Position numbers and translations under genes: made by a program. A DNA stretch of 64,000 nucleotides from Cristatella mucedo (lineage: Eukaryota > Bryozoa > Phylactolaemata > Cristatellidae): assembly GCA_009760855.2 (NCBI GenBank), contig WPIO01000003.1, positions 8,578,001 through 8,642,000 on the forward strand. The letters are read 5' to 3'. Position 1 is the stretch's first letter. The number at the start of each line of letters is the position of its first letter. The notes under the pieces are model-generated. The model was not told the DNA's origin. It was given only the letters and a program-made list of their open reading frames with translations, and did no database searches. Shown one piece after another: positions 11,641 to 25,320 of this stretch.

Positions 11641-13550
11641 GCTGTTATTAGCTGGCTAGATGACTTTAAAAATTTATTCACGCCGCGCTAACTGAAATGT
11701 TACTTTAATTTGGCCTCCCTCTATCAGAACCGACGGAGCTTGCGATGCCCACGAAAACAGTTTCCTCTGAGGAGCCCTTGAGGAAAAGAGCTGGAGAAAA
11801 GAAGAAGCAACAATTTATGAACTAGCACGGAGCAGCGCCCGTCAGATACTGGCTGTTCGTTCTTCAACTGAGCCTCTAAATTATTTGCTCCGCCCTAGCG
11901 GTAAGCGGATGAGTCGTCGCGCCACTTTCGTTTGCGGCTTCAGTTAGCGGCGGGTGGCTCTCGGTGATGTGCTCTCTGGAGGCTGTTGGCGCTCGAATAT
12001 CGGCAGTGAAGCGTGTGGGCCGCTGGGTCCGGCCCCTGACTAGTTAAAGACGCCCAGCCTGCGGACGATTTGCGAATTCGTTTAACTTCCACACGAGCGT
12101 CGGTAGCAGTCTGTATGCGACCGCATTTCTTGACCTACTACACGGCTTTCAGATCCTCAGAACGTATGTCGAATTACGTCATCTCCCTGTGGCATATTCG
12201 GTACAATTCTTCTAATTTCTCTACCTCATTGCTCTTGCGGCAAAAGCCATCACACCTCCATAGAAAATTCTCCCGAAAATTTAAAACGAAATAGTGAGTT
12301 CTCGAATCCAGTAGCCAATAGAAGTACTTTTTCGAACAGTGGCCACTCGCAGGGGCCTAGCCAGGATTTAGACGGAGATAAGCGAGACCATAGTGACCAT
12401 TTCCTTAACGGAGTCGGTTGTTTGCAGGAAGAATTAAAGGCCGTATCGGGTTGAGTCGCCCGGTTCTCATCCCTTTGGGCCATTCCAGGGCGGTGGGTGG
12501 GTGGGGCCAGAGCTGTTGGACGCCCTCCCCGAGCTTTTCCTCCAGCGAACGATGGGCGCCTTCGACAGGGTTTTGGCATTCGTGCGATCTGCGTCCTGAA
12601 ATTATAAAACTGCCGTCGAAGGCGAACGATGTTTTCGCATTTCCGACATGCTTTCCTGAACGCGGTGCTTATTTCTTGGCCCAGCACATTCACACCCCGT
12701 GCTTCTTGTGTGCGGACGACTTCAAAGCGGTCGGCACGGACAGCAGCAAGCCACATCCAAGGCTACTTTGGAGGGTGAGGCAAAAATGAAGTTTCTTGCA
12801 TAATCTCATCGCACTAGAAAAGGAGGCACTTGGCAACGCGACTTCCTACTTTTAGCGTCTCAACATTCAACAGTTTATTGCTTGCGCTATATATTAGGTT
12901 TTTAGGTGCGTTGATGACCCACTGCCTCGCCTAAAGGTCGGCGGTTGGATAGATATCTTACTAAGCCATAGTGCGGATGTTACTTTTTGAAAAACTTCGA
13001 ACAGTGACTGCATGATGAAAACAAAAAGTTCAAGAAAAATTCTGCTAAAAATCCGCACCTCTTCAGCCAATGCATGTCGACCGCTTGTCCTAAAATTGCC
13101 AATATTCCTAGCATAGTTGCTGAAAGTTTGCCTTACTATTGTCATGTGATCAGAATGGCACATATAACTCCGGCGAAGTCGATTGTAGAGTAAATACCAC
13201 ACGCGATAGTATATAGAGCGAACTGCACTGGCTTCCATAGATTAAAATTAGACGTAAAATTAGATGTAAATAGCGAAAAGTGAGCCCCAAGGAGAATACT
13301 TTTCAATAATTAATTAATGCAAATGTCAACATTTGCTTGTCGAGCAGTCCTGCATTAGAATGAAGAGAATGGATCATCAAACAGGATTAATGACCTATTA
13401 CATCAGTTCAGCTGCAATATTAACAGGTTCATTTCATATTCTGGAAAGCATGAGTATTGTAACTTGGTGAACTGAGCCAGAATTTAGTGCCTAGTCCAGC
13501 AAGATGCCACTGCAAGCAGCAGCTGCAAGTAAAGCAGGAATTACCTATTG
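10300..13550. other. CpG-rich intergenic tract, no gene recognised
   Basis: Base composition is clearly richer in G+C and CpG than the flanks. It lies upstream of the kinesin start and plausibly contains its promoter. Overlapping open frames at 12250-12756 (minus, 168 codons) and 12418-12789 (plus, 123 codons) sit on the same GC-rich sequence, have no recognisable domain, and one probably shadows the other. A CG run plus GA microsatellite lies at 11567-11638. Nothing else is supportable. Confidence 0.5.
11567..11638. repeat. (CG)n-(GA)n microsatellite
   Basis: An alternating CG run of about 17 bases is followed by about 27 GA repeats. Z-DNA- and H-DNA-prone sequence types are directly adjacent. 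Confidence 0.95.
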
Positions 13551-13558
13551 GGTATGAA

Positions 13559-14037
<479 letters not shown>

Positions 14038-14129
14038 GAATTCGGGTGTGTAGCAGCCTAAGATAGCTGGCCAGAACTCAGGTGCAGCACGAGTCGCAGT
14101 GGTCGAATAATACAGGAAAAAGAATAAAA

Positions 14130-14425
14130 ATAATAAATAATAATGCATGTAATAAAGCGATTTCAGAGAACTCAATTTCTTTCTAGCCGCTTTACATTTG
14201 CTGCAAAGGAAGCGAGATCGAATGGTGAGTGGTATCATGCTCGCTAAACAACATGAATAACATGGTTAGGGGTAACATGCACAGGGTCAGCAGGCAAGTA
14301 TAGTGAGAGGCAACATGCACATTGTCAGTACGAATAAGCACTTAAAAGACAGATCGCATGGACTCACGAAATGCTGTGATACATAGGTGTGCCTTTAGTT
14401 TTGCTCCAAATCTGGTCAAATCAGG
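14130..14425 (-). mobile_element. Family-A LINE 3' end
   Basis: AAT repeats, the tail box (CTCAATTTCTTTCTAG) and the conserved 3' untranslated region (AACATGGTTAGGGGTAACATG). It stops before the RT coding sequence. Confidence 0.75.
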
Positions 14426-14439
14426 AGTGCAATATTTGC

Positions 14440-17400
14440 AACCATGTGATGCAACGTTACCTGTCTAAATAACGGTGTGCATAAACTGTTGAATATGCCG
14501 ACAGTTGTTGTCGATTGCACTTCAGCTGCTATATAAAGAAGATTACTGATGACAATTCAGGCTAACTAGGGAGAAGCAGCAGATGAGTTGACCTCGGTAA
14601 TAATAAAATGATTATGCAGCTCACATCTAAGCTGGCAGGTAAATAGAGCAGCAAATCGATACCACATTTGTTTGCTAGGTTTATAACATCACCGACTCTT
14701 AAGTATATAAAACAATGGCTTGACATTTCTACTCAGTGAAACGGATTAGAGTCTTGCATTGCATTGCAATGCCAACTTTAGCCTTACCACAGCTGGACAA
14801 TAATCGGTTATTTTTGGTTACACTCCCCAACTTTATGGAATTCATAGCACCCAAATCATGGAAACAATTTCGCATAGGGGGTTAATTTAAAAGTTGGGGT
14901 TAATATTCTCTTTTATAGTGTCACTATTGCAGAGTAATATACAAGTTAACATTATAACTGTCCAGGACATCCCATAAACACTTCAAATCGTCCGGCGTGC
15001 TTCAGTGGACAGACTAAATTCAACGCCTATGATACAACTTGCGTTTTAAGTGGTGTCACCAACTAAAGCTAATTAATAATTATTTACAATAATTAATTAA
15101 TTATTATTTTCAATAATTATTAATTAAATATTTTAATATGAAATAACTGTACAGATAAAACTAGGATTGCAAAATCTAAAGGGTTTGTGCGCATATCATA
15201 CAACGAGGTCAGTAGTTGTCAGTTAGAGGAGGCTCCGGTGGAGAATTGCTTGTTCTGCTGTAAGCAGGATGCTACGAAGCTTTTATGAAGCAGCAAGGGA
15301 CCTGCTTGGTTCCATCTAGACGCCAGCTACACAGCAGGGGAGCTCATTTCAGGGCTTCGTGCACAGATTAGTGCAGCGTATCCGAGTGAGCAAGCAAGTT
15401 ACTTATTTGTCCATGTTGCTGCAGTAATGATTAAGGTACAAAAAATGGGTGCTATTCGTAGAAAATGACTGCAAGATTTCGCTAGGGCATTCATGTTCCA
15501 GCAGCAGCATGCATTTCATGGCAAGAGCTTTTTGTGCACTATATATTTGGCTAACGTAAGTACATCCAATTCGAACTACTTTTTTAAAGATTCGACTGTA
15601 GCAATTTCATGGAAGTTCAATGGGGCTGTGGCAGTGTGAAAGGTTGGGACCAGCCTCCAGGAAGCTATAGAAAATTACTTAGAACGGTCAAATAATGGAA
15701 TGTTTTACATGGCTCCAGATGCTTCCCATGAAATTGAGCTTTCTAGAAGCTTCCCACAAAATTGAACTTTACCTTGGCTCCAAGTGCTCACAAAAAGCCC
15801 CTTTCATATGGTCTTGGGAGATAAACTCGTGTATTAGTTTTAACTTTCTATAAGTGCCACTATTATGCACAGACAACATTTGGCGACGATAGATGACTGA
15901 TTATAAAAGCCAGCTAAGGGGATAGGTAATGTCAAGGACTCTGCCCCTACAGTCTTGAAAGCAAAACTCTGACTTACTGTGGTTGCTGCACGATCATATA
16001 TGCAAATATATTTTTAAAAATAAATTAAAATAAGTATTTTCAAAGCACTTCAGAACGCAATAGTCTCCAAAAACTTCACTCTGTCTAGAACATGTGTGTA
16101 GCAAATATTGAGCACATGCATCTGCTTATCAGGGACAAGGACACAAAACAATCAACTCTGTGAGCATGAGTGCCCAAGTGCTGGTAAAAGTGAAGTGGTC
16201 TGCAGATAAAGCTCATTTTTACGAGGTGCCCAGGTGTAAGGTGTTCACCTTTGGAAAACTAAGGTCACTTGAGCCCTCCATATGTAAAGTGTCTGAGTAC
16301 AGATTAAGTTCTCCTGGAGTACTGTACAAATGAGTTACATTTTTAATGATTATATCTAGTGGTAGAGGAGCCTCAGTGACTACCACTCCCGTTTCCAGCA
16401 GGTAGTGAAGAACGGTACGCTGTAGGACTCAACTCTCGACCTGGGATGTAAAGTGTGAGCACTCGCGAGCATGCCACGTGCTCACAGTCCTCTGTAGAGA
16501 ACTGCTAATATGTCGTTTGGAGGACGGGAACCAAACCAAGTGGGAATGTATGATGTATAAGCCTCGAATCATGACTCGACAAAGCATAGCGGGAGGAGGT
16601 TTGATATAAGGACATGGGAATGGTGGGCCAGCACTGCACTGCCACTCAAAGTAAAGGGCGGCTGGGGTCTCATTCATGAAGTGGCTCAAGGTCCGAGATT
16701 GACGATTCTCCCTCTGTGCAGCAGCGGTTGCTAAATCCTCCAAATCTATTCAAGAACGCTACATTGCAGAGCAAACTTTAGACACGCTGTTCAGGCTGGT
16801 GCAAACCTCCAGCATAGTACTTGGACCTGACAAGATCGGAGCTGATATAGTTATACTCTCATCACCACACCACGCCGCTGAAGCTCATCAGAGGAGGATA
16901 GCCTCTGTTCATGAGGGTTTAAGTAGCTTGCGGTGCCATGTTGCTATGCTTTGTGAAGTTAGCAAAAGCTGAATTGGGGTTAGGAACTGCCAATCTTCGA
17001 ATGAAGTGCCTCTAGTAGTGACTTCTAGTTTAGCCTAAACTATTTGTGCTCTCCCAATAGTTCATCGGAAGGATTTTAACAAAGAGAAGCCATCTGTTCC
17101 AGGCCACCAAAGTTATTGCACTCAGGGGGTGCCTCCTGCACCCAGCCAGATGGTTGCTGCCAGACTGAGGCTGAATCTGCATTTCCCAAGCTAGCTTGTT
17201 GGTTACAGTCATCATGCAGGACAATGCTACTTTAATACATTTTCGCGTTTCCAGGTTCAGTTTTTGAGTTCTCTCTTCATGAGATGTGGCAGTCAAACAG
17301 CTATAATTACTGATGCCCGTCTATTAAATGATTCGGCAGGGATGGGCATAGGGATTATGTGTGTGGTCAAAACGCAGCTTTAGCCAGTAAGCTAGGTCAT

Positions 17401-20400
17401 CAAGCTCCTATAGTTTTCTGACGAGATCCTCGTTGATTTGCATCATTATTGAGGAGGGTTGGGTATTTTTGCAGATTGGCACTTGTACTGAGTTGCTTAT
17501 ACTGCAATTTATTTTTGAATGGCTTTCGCAAAATTTTAGGATGACTGCACTAAATTCTTGCTGAATGCAGTGCATCAGAACTTGTAACAAAGCATCAATG
17601 CCATCCTCTCCGAAATCGCTAATCAATGGCTAAATGGTAACGGTCAAGTTTTGATTACTGGTCTTGTCTGCTTTGTAGCAGCTGTTGAGATCGTGACGTG
17701 ATGCAAGTGGCAAGCACTCACACCCACAACACAGCTATTTATACTGCTTGGGAAATGGCCCAATATCAGTTACTGGATCGTTAGCCTAGGTACGCGACAC
17801 AAAATCCACCATGCTAGACACTAAAAACACTTTACAGACGGATGCCTTAACTAATGCCACGGAAAAATCATTAAAATGTATCCAAGCCTTTAATAAATCG
17901 TATAGCCTCGATGGACACTCGATGTAATACTCTGACGGAAGCTAGAGAGGCTAAGAGTATTTTCTCCAGCAAGAATTTGAGGGTACTTCAATCCAACTTA
18001 GTAGTGAATTCATATTGACATGTGAAATACAGGCGAAAATAAAAGTAAATTTCCACGAAAAGAAGTTTACTGATTTAAACGCTCAGACAGAAGTCAAGTA
18101 TGAATGGACCGCTGGTTTCCGCTGGCCACTTCTACGCCCTTGACCTTGGTCCAATACTCACGCGGTACAAGTTCACGCGGTAGGAGGCGGCTAGCTGCGG
18201 ACTTCTGTACGTTCACAAGTCTTTGACAATCCAAGGCAACAATTTTCTAGCTGCAGCACTTCCGTTTCCTTCTTTATAACTTTGCTGCTATATGGGCGCC
18301 CATGGGATGCATTCAGCGCCAAGTTCTGTTTGCATATTTAGCCAGTAGTTGAATGTGGTGTCATAAAGTGGTTCGATGCTCATGGGCAAAGCTTTATTAT
18401 ATCTTTGCTGTGGTAGAGTTCATGCAATGCTTGTAGATACTTGATCATTGGCCTATCTGTAGTTTTCTGGGAAATTTGGTCTTCTATATGCAATGCTAAG
18501 GTCTTCATGAAACCCCGAGTCATCGTGAACATAAATTGCGTTTTCCCGATTTTCGAAAACTATGACTTACACGAAACATACATAACCTCAGTAGCGCATA
18601 CCATATAGTGGGCTGTACTTTGTCTCTATGGCATACAAGTTTGTGGAGGCTGCATCTTGATATAACTCCGGATATTGTAATCATGGAGATCCCAACAGTA
18701 GCCCGTTAGCGATGCTGAGCTTGTTAGCATCGTGCATGCCAAGTTCTAGAAACCAGTTGGCGTACGATGAGCGCGATTGCTAGAGTTGTTAGCAACACAA
18801 ATGTTACTGTTTCGAACGAACTATATTTTGACCAGTGACTTTTTTACATCTAGGTTTCTTACGAAGTATTCAAGTAAGGTTGAAGGATCAAGCCTGGTGT
18901 GAGTTGCAGTCGGACCAGTAGAAGCAGCGAAACGTAGGTAACTTATTGACATCTTTCTCTGCATATGCAACGAAGTGATACCGATCAGTAAATTTGTCTT
19001 TTCAGGATGGCTTCTTATGACGTTCTTGCTATCATTTCTGCCATTGTTTTTTAGCCACAGGCTTCATTGTCACATGCTAGTCTTGTTGCCATCACGTTCC
19101 CTTATGTTCATACTTATGAATTTGGTTGTAATAAAGAGCCTGAGCTAGAACTTTATGCACCACAAAGTTCAGGAGATTCCCCACTGTAAAACTTAGCACA
19201 GCTGTCTAGTCTTTGAAACTGTCAGGTTGTTACTGTCCTACCGTTTGGGTAGTGTATTCCAACAGGCTCAGCCACTGTTGTTAGCCTCTTTAGCAGTCTA
19301 TAGATGAATTGGTATTCCTAGTTGTGGCCTAGGATACTTCAGGAGGCTAGCTGATTTACAGCCATTAATGCCCAGTCCATCTGGCATGCCTATTGAGTGC
19401 AGGGAACCTATTGATCAGCCGATTCACACGCCTCATTTGTTCACCGTAAGAAGATCAGTCACTGCTTTTATCAGCTGAATGTGCATGATAAAAACACCGC
19501 CTGCTGCAGGGAGCTGGCTACTAGCTAGATAGCACAGTAGCAGCGAGGCAAACAGCAGTGCTTTCAATTACAATACCTTCAAGTGTTGATGTGCCGCCAG
19601 TCTCAACTCTATGCTGAAGGCGTCAAACCAAACTCAAGCTATCAGAAAGTCACTGCAATAAACACAGGGCACCTAGAGGTGCATTGAACCCATGTACTTG
19701 CATGCAGCTACGAAATAGTGAAAAAGTATTTACTTGGCTGATGCTTCAACTGCATCCTCTACTCCAGCCATTTACCCCAGTCAGTGTGGTTTTAGAAAGT
19801 ATAATATTGGCTTAAGGAGCTCAGCCTTTTGGTCTATTCTAATTACTTATATCAATGCTGCCCTCACTTAACGTTAGGGAGTGTAAAGTGTATGCTTTGA
19901 TGTGGCTCATTGATACAGCATTCCAACACATTCAGCAGCAAGGCTATCCACAGTAGCCAGCCATAGATGCCAGAAGCCACGTGGCCAACACTGAAGGCTG
20001 TCTGCCATGCAGGACCTAACCTAACTGGCGGCACCACCAGATTGGGTCTGCCAGGCCGGCAAAGCTTGTCAATTGACGGGAGGCTGAAGCGACTCGCGAG
20101 TGTGTGCTCGTTCATGTAGCTTCCTCGTGAAGCTGGCTTGTTCAGCAAGGTGGGGGCATTGTAAGGAGAGCATCTGTTTGTGGATGACACGAGGTGTGAC
20201 ATGTGACAGGTACTCATACTAATCCATCTCTTATTTTGAAAATGTGTTGCCCAAAAGTCAAAATGGTTTTCTACATTGCGGTAATACTTGTGAGTGTTAG
20301 CAGTGTAATTGCATTCAAGATTTGCACAAACCTACTATGGGCTGTTCCCATTAAATTATTGGCTCGCTGAAGATTTACACTAACTGCAGTTGAAACGCTT

Positions 20401-21140
20401 GACAATTCAGTTAATTTGAATCCCGACCTATATAGTATTGCATGGTCTGTGCACAGCCCAGTACAGTATAAATAAAAACCTGTCAGGTGTGGCTGGCATA
20501 AGTCGTTAAACTTTTCATCTATGTTCCTTCTGTAGCATCCAGGGAATCCTAACAGTGCACTACAGCATGTGTAGAGCTGCACGTTGCATTATATGTCATT
20601 ATGGGCTTTTAACTGAGGACATTGGCATTCACTGTGTGATTAGCAGCAGCAGGGTATGATATTACTTGCTAGGTTTTGATATAATTAGCTGCAATCTTTG
20701 ATCATGTCTTTAATCCAATTGTTGGAACGGTAACCAATCTTGGATGCACAATACTCAGGCATCCTTGTTCACTTATTAATTGCACTGTTTAGCACAGCCG
20801 GAAAACTTTTTGTGTGAGCATCTTCACATCAGGTTAGCGTGGCTAAGAGACAGTCAAGACGCCGATCAAGACTTTATAAGAGCAGCTCACTTTGGTCTGG
20901 TTGCAATATTCTTGTAGAAAGCTGTTTGGGCTTTGAGTACACTATAGAGAAGTTTCCAGTGTAGCAACGCCTGCTTGGTCTTTCTGGCTCTGTGGACAAG
21001 TGCTTAAACCTAGCCCAAGTCTGGCATATGTTTACAATGAATGTTACTAATGAATTGTGGCTTGGCTTGACGGCCGATCCGACTTCTATTTCCCTGCTGG
21101 CATTGCTAGTTTTAAAGCCATATATCAGTGCATTTGTGTT
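14440..21140. other. Gene-poor AT-rich stretch
   Basis: I see no supportable gene over about 6.7 kb. Short open frames at 16429-16743, 17030-17296, 17408-17626, 19864-20217 and 20271-20582 (all minus) have no recognisable domain or splice pattern. An AT palindrome cluster lies at 15065-15130. The end near the zinc-finger gene may hold its promoter and untranslated exons. Confidence 0.45.
15065..15130. repeat. AT-only inverted-repeat cluster
   Basis: AATTAATAATTATT and its complement AATAATTATTAATT occur about 30 bases apart with a further ATTAATTAATTA core between, so the segment can extrude as cruciforms. No coding capacity. Confidence 0.7.
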
Positions 21141-21177
21141 TCTTCTTAGGGGTGTTTCGTATACAGGCTCACCAAGA

Positions 21178-22724
21178 ATGGGAGGCTGTTGGATGTGCTC
21201 AAGCTCCGAGTCGCAAGCGGCAACTGATGAGCTTCGAAGCTTGGTGGAGGATCTGTTTGACATTAATCTAATCATGACTAGTCAGCAAGCCCTGTTTGTC
21301 TGCACAGAGTGCCAGCTCAACATTGCCAGGATACATGCTGCAATGGATTTGAAGGGAAAGATGTTTAATTATCTAACGAACATTATCGGTAATGAAGCAT
21401 GGCTATTTAGGAGGATGCACACGGAAGCGGCCACAGATAATGCTGTTTATTGTGCACTTGTTCTTTTGTGACTGCTGCATCCAACTCCTTGATGTGCTTA
21501 CTGAGTAGAACTGAGAAATGTGGTCACTCTTTTTTCAGAGGGCCTGTGCCCAGCAGAAGGCAGTGCCATTTTGGAATTTTCCATAGCCGAAGATGAAAGT
21601 GTGGCAAACCCGAGCAGTTCTTGCAGCGAGTAAGCATTCATACCTGCTAGTAGCGATTGCAGTGCGGGCAACAGATTTGACCGTTTATCGGTATTTATTC
21701 TGCCATGTAGTATCAGTTTTCTTGCTTTAGGTACTCAGATAGCTCTTGGATCAATGAAGACAGGGTTGCAAATCACATGGTGTCGTCACCAATCATCTTT
21801 AAACATTCAGCACGACAGCAGTACTTGGAAGGAACACAAGGAGATGCACCTGAATCGGCAGTTAATCGAATTGACCTCTCGCCCATCTTAAAGTGTGCCT
21901 CGACCGGCGAGGGAGTGATGTTTTCTACGATGTTTGAAGATACTATTGCCTTTGATGAGGATTCCCAAAGCTTCAGTTTGGATCAGCCGTCAGCAGCTAC
22001 TATAGCCGATGGGCCCATCGAGCGCGAGCAAGTCACCGTCACCAACGGCCACGAGAATAGCTCTGCTATGCTGCAGACAGGAATGCAATCAAATTTCAGT
22101 GGCATGTCTGTGGGCATGAACCCCCTCGGTGAGCATCCGTCCCTATCGAAAGATGGAGCTCCATTGATGCCGGCAGCAGCAGCAACGATAGCTACAGAGG
22201 ATACACCAGATTCGTCAAAGCCACAGGGCCTGAAGCAGTGTGCCTCGACAAGGTCACTTGGTGATGGAATCCAGGCTTGCCCTTACTGTGGATTTGAATT
22301 TGCTAACAAGTCTAGCAGCTACCTGAGTCATGTCATGCACTGTGAGAAAAAAGAGGATGACTCCAATGGTGATGACAGTGACCATACCGACGAGGAAGGG
22401 TACAGTGATGACAGCGACGATCGCACGCACAGGAACGAAAAGGCCCTGTACGATTGCTTCAAATGCAAAAAGAAATACATTCCCGATGGTTGCTACATTA
22501 AGCATTCGGTTGCATGCAAAAATCCTGCGACATGTCAGCCTAACAACACCTGTCAGGGGTGCAGAAAAACGTGCAAGTGCACAGGCTGTCTCAAGAAACG
22601 CCGCTGCAGCTACTCGGGCCGCAGTGGGCGTGGCTGCGCAGTGAACACCACTGCCACTTCAGGAAGCTTTGAAAAAGTCAAAGCTCCTGCTGCGGCAGCA
22701 GCGGACGTTGGGCCAGCAGTATAG
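21178..22724 (+). CDS. ZAD-like / acidic / cysteine-rich zinc-binding protein, 3 exons
   Basis: Exons 21178-21388, 21539-21629 and 21731-22724 join in phase with GT-AG introns and give about 431 residues. The start ATG has a good context (AAGAATGG); the frame is open upstream to an acceptor at 21148-21149, so an earlier start is possible. Seen: CWMC at 4-7 and CTEC at 42-45, a C-x2-C...C-x2-C pair spaced like a ZAD dimerisation domain; a C-x2-C-x14-H-x2-C finger at 284-305 (CPYCGFEF...HVMHC); an acidic stretch (DDSDHTDEEGYSDDSDD); a C-x2-C-x12-H-x3-C finger at 343-363; then a cluster with Cys at 369, 375, 378, 382, 384, 387, 393 and 403 (CRKTCKCTGCLKKRRC). The cluster recalls CXC-type DNA-binding modules. 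A nuclear DNA-binding role is inference. The family is not recognised. Confidence 0.8.
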
Positions 22725-23185
22725 GCAGCAGCAGTTGATATTCTGTCACTGGCTGCCAGCAATGCTGCGGCTGGAGCAGAAGCTGCCATCTCTTGCGAAT
22801 TGAATGCTGCCGCTTATTAAGTGGCTGCTCAAACTGGACACCGCCAAACTACTGTGTTTGGGTAATATGGCTGCTCCAGCTGGCTGGGTGATGCCACTAG
22901 TTTCTATCTGGACTAACTGGTGGAGCCTCTGTCGTTGGTGGGGGGGGGGGCTTTTCCCATCCTTTCCCCTAATCCAAACATTTGTTTGGCTTAATGATTT
23001 CCAAGGATTAAGTATGTGCAATAATTGTAGTGAATTGTTTTAGTCCAAGTGCACAATACCCATCTATCTCTGGCTTCACAACATTGACTTTTTAAAAGGC
23101 TATTATTCGTCTTTTCCTTGCATCATTAATGATTATCTACAAGAGTTTTACTTTACTGTAATAAAGTCATACTCAGCTGCATAAA
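22725..23185 (+). other. Likely 3' untranslated region of the zinc-finger gene
   Basis: Follows the TAG stop at 22722-22724. It has an AATAAA hexamer at 23160-23165, the first good polyadenylation signal after the stop. Confidence 0.55.
23160..23165 (+). promoter_or_regulatory. Polyadenylation signal AATAAA
   Basis: Canonical hexamer about 435 bases after the stop codon of the zinc-finger gene, same strand. Confidence 0.5.
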
Positions 23186-23189
23186 TATA

Positions 23190-24364
23190 CATGATATAAA
23201 CAAAGGTACCAAAGCAAGAGTACAATGTTTGTCGTCAATGCACCATTCCATGAAGCTGAGGGAGAGGTCAGCATCCTGCACTGAATGCATATCTGCAAAA
23301 CAGCCCAAGGGTAAACATCTTTTTAAGCATTTCATGACACCCCCCCAGCTAGGTAGGCAGCCACAACATTTGTATAACATGAGCAGTTGCCACAAGCAGC
23401 TCTTCAGAGGTGCAGCATAGCAAGTTTTAGCATCCTACATTTCTTGCCATATATTACGAGAGAATGAAGTAACGAGCTTGCGAGCAAAATATGTATTGCT
23501 CTGCACTTCTGATTGCACCATCAGGTTCAGTTTACTGATATCAAAGTGACTTAAATCGGCTAGGGCCACGAACCGCCTCTGTTCACCGTGGGCATGGCAA
23601 AGCTGCCCTATAGCACCACACCTCTGTAGCAAGTGGGGCAAGCTGTGGGCGATTTTTTCCTGAAGCCTCCTGGCACACCACAAAAACATTGGGACAACAC
23701 ATGCGATTCCGAAATTGACTCACATGTAAGGGCATCTATTTTAAACAAGTTACGAGAAAGTTTCCTGTCTGGTGTGTTAGGGCTGGCACTTCATAAAGTT
23801 GAATGCAAACAGCGCACATGCGAGAACCTTGGCGTGCTCCATCAAAGTCTACATCTTCTCGGATAGGCTAGCACACAACATACATAACATAGTACACCCC
23901 GACATCCCCTTGAAACTCTCCCGTGTTTCTGAACTCCAACATCGCCATAAAATGGCAATGACCCATAAACTCTTAGCAGCGCCATAAACTCAACTGGGCC
24001 ACAAACTGGCACGTAAAGGTCGGACAAAAAACTATACTTCACGATCTCTGTCTTGGGCTTTGGCAGGCAGCCTTTTTTGCCCACAGCAACACTTTGTTTT
24101 TAGTCTGTTGCTTAAAGCATTTGCTCTAGGGGTCGTGGACTGTGCAATTTCCACAATTCTCAAACAATGAAATTTTGGGTTCCATACTTTTCTATTCTGT
24201 TCACCTTCTTGTACTTGTGCGAGATTAAGTCTATTGGCTACCGTATTGTGCACCGAAAGCTGCTAAATACATTTTAGAAAACTTCAACATAACGACATCT
24301 GAGCCCTGGTGGCTTTGCAGGGTTACTGGCGGAGATACATTGCATATGCACAGTTACATAGCAT

Positions 24365-24437
<73 letters not shown>

Positions 24438-25315
24438 CCAATTGTCTGGGTAAGTGGCTCGGCAGGTAATCAAGATAGGTGGTTAACACCTACGTCTGAC
24501 ATCTTGGTTCTTGAATGTCTTATGCAGCATACCTACGGCTATGTAGTTCCAAATATAGCTGAACATATTACTGCTTCGTAGGCTGAAACAGGTGCATTCT
24601 AGTGGCACATTGGTAAGAGCGCAGAACGCAGGAAATCCCCAAGTTGGTGAAGCAAAAATCAGATTCTGCCTTAGGTGATAAATGGATGCTTCTGTCAGGT
24701 TGCTACACGTGAGGCACGAAAGGTATGAAGGTAAATCTATACCAGGCAGGCTCAGTGCGGATTCTCTTTCAGTCAAGGAATATGAAAATTAACAAGAATA
24801 ATTGAGATAACAACGCCCCCAGAATGTATGCATTCAGCTTCACAGGAGATCCTATTTTTCTCCCCTGTGATGTAGAGGAATCGCCATGGGAGCAATAACT
24901 ACTAATACAATCTCTGTGCTAATATTAGTCTCTGTTAGTCCAATATACAATGCAAATGTAGATTGTATTTTGGGAAAGTGGAAATATGACTCCTAAAACT
25001 CACAAAAGAAATAATGAAGCTTGATCTGCTTTGGATGATTGAGTCGTCTGAACCCTAGATCTTCCAAACTGTTGTCACACCACGATGTTAGATGAGTGAC
25101 AGACAAATGGGTCCCAGAGAGTAAGGACAAGAATAAGAATTCTGCTGGTGATGTGAAACCTCGACTGGTATCTGACAGGAAAGACCTGTGCTTAGATCAC
25201 TGATATCGATGCCTTTGGCCTGATAACTCCTTTTTTGATAATAACTCCTTCACCCATCCGGCTCAGTCCTTTGTTCTGTACCCAGGCTAGGTTCGGCTGG
25301 CTAGGACGGGAAGGC
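23190..25315. other. Intergenic, no gene recognised
   Basis: Only short open frames without recognisable similarity, plus the CA microsatellite at 24371-24434. Confidence 0.5.
24371..24434. repeat. (CA)n microsatellite
   Basis: About 32 uninterrupted CA units, preceded by CGCGCG. Confidence 0.97.
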
Positions 25316-25320
25316 TGTGG

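Noticed and set aside
12250-12789. Overlapping plus and minus open frames of 123 and 168 codons as genes
   Set aside because: Both lie on the same GC-rich DNA where stops are rare; neither has a domain, splice context or start context that favours it.
20992-21177. Extending the zinc-finger protein upstream to a methionine at 20992
   Set aside because: The extra segment is hydrophobic and crosses a good acceptor at 21148-21149, so it is more likely intron read-through; the ATG at 21178 is preferred, though an upstream exon cannot be excluded.
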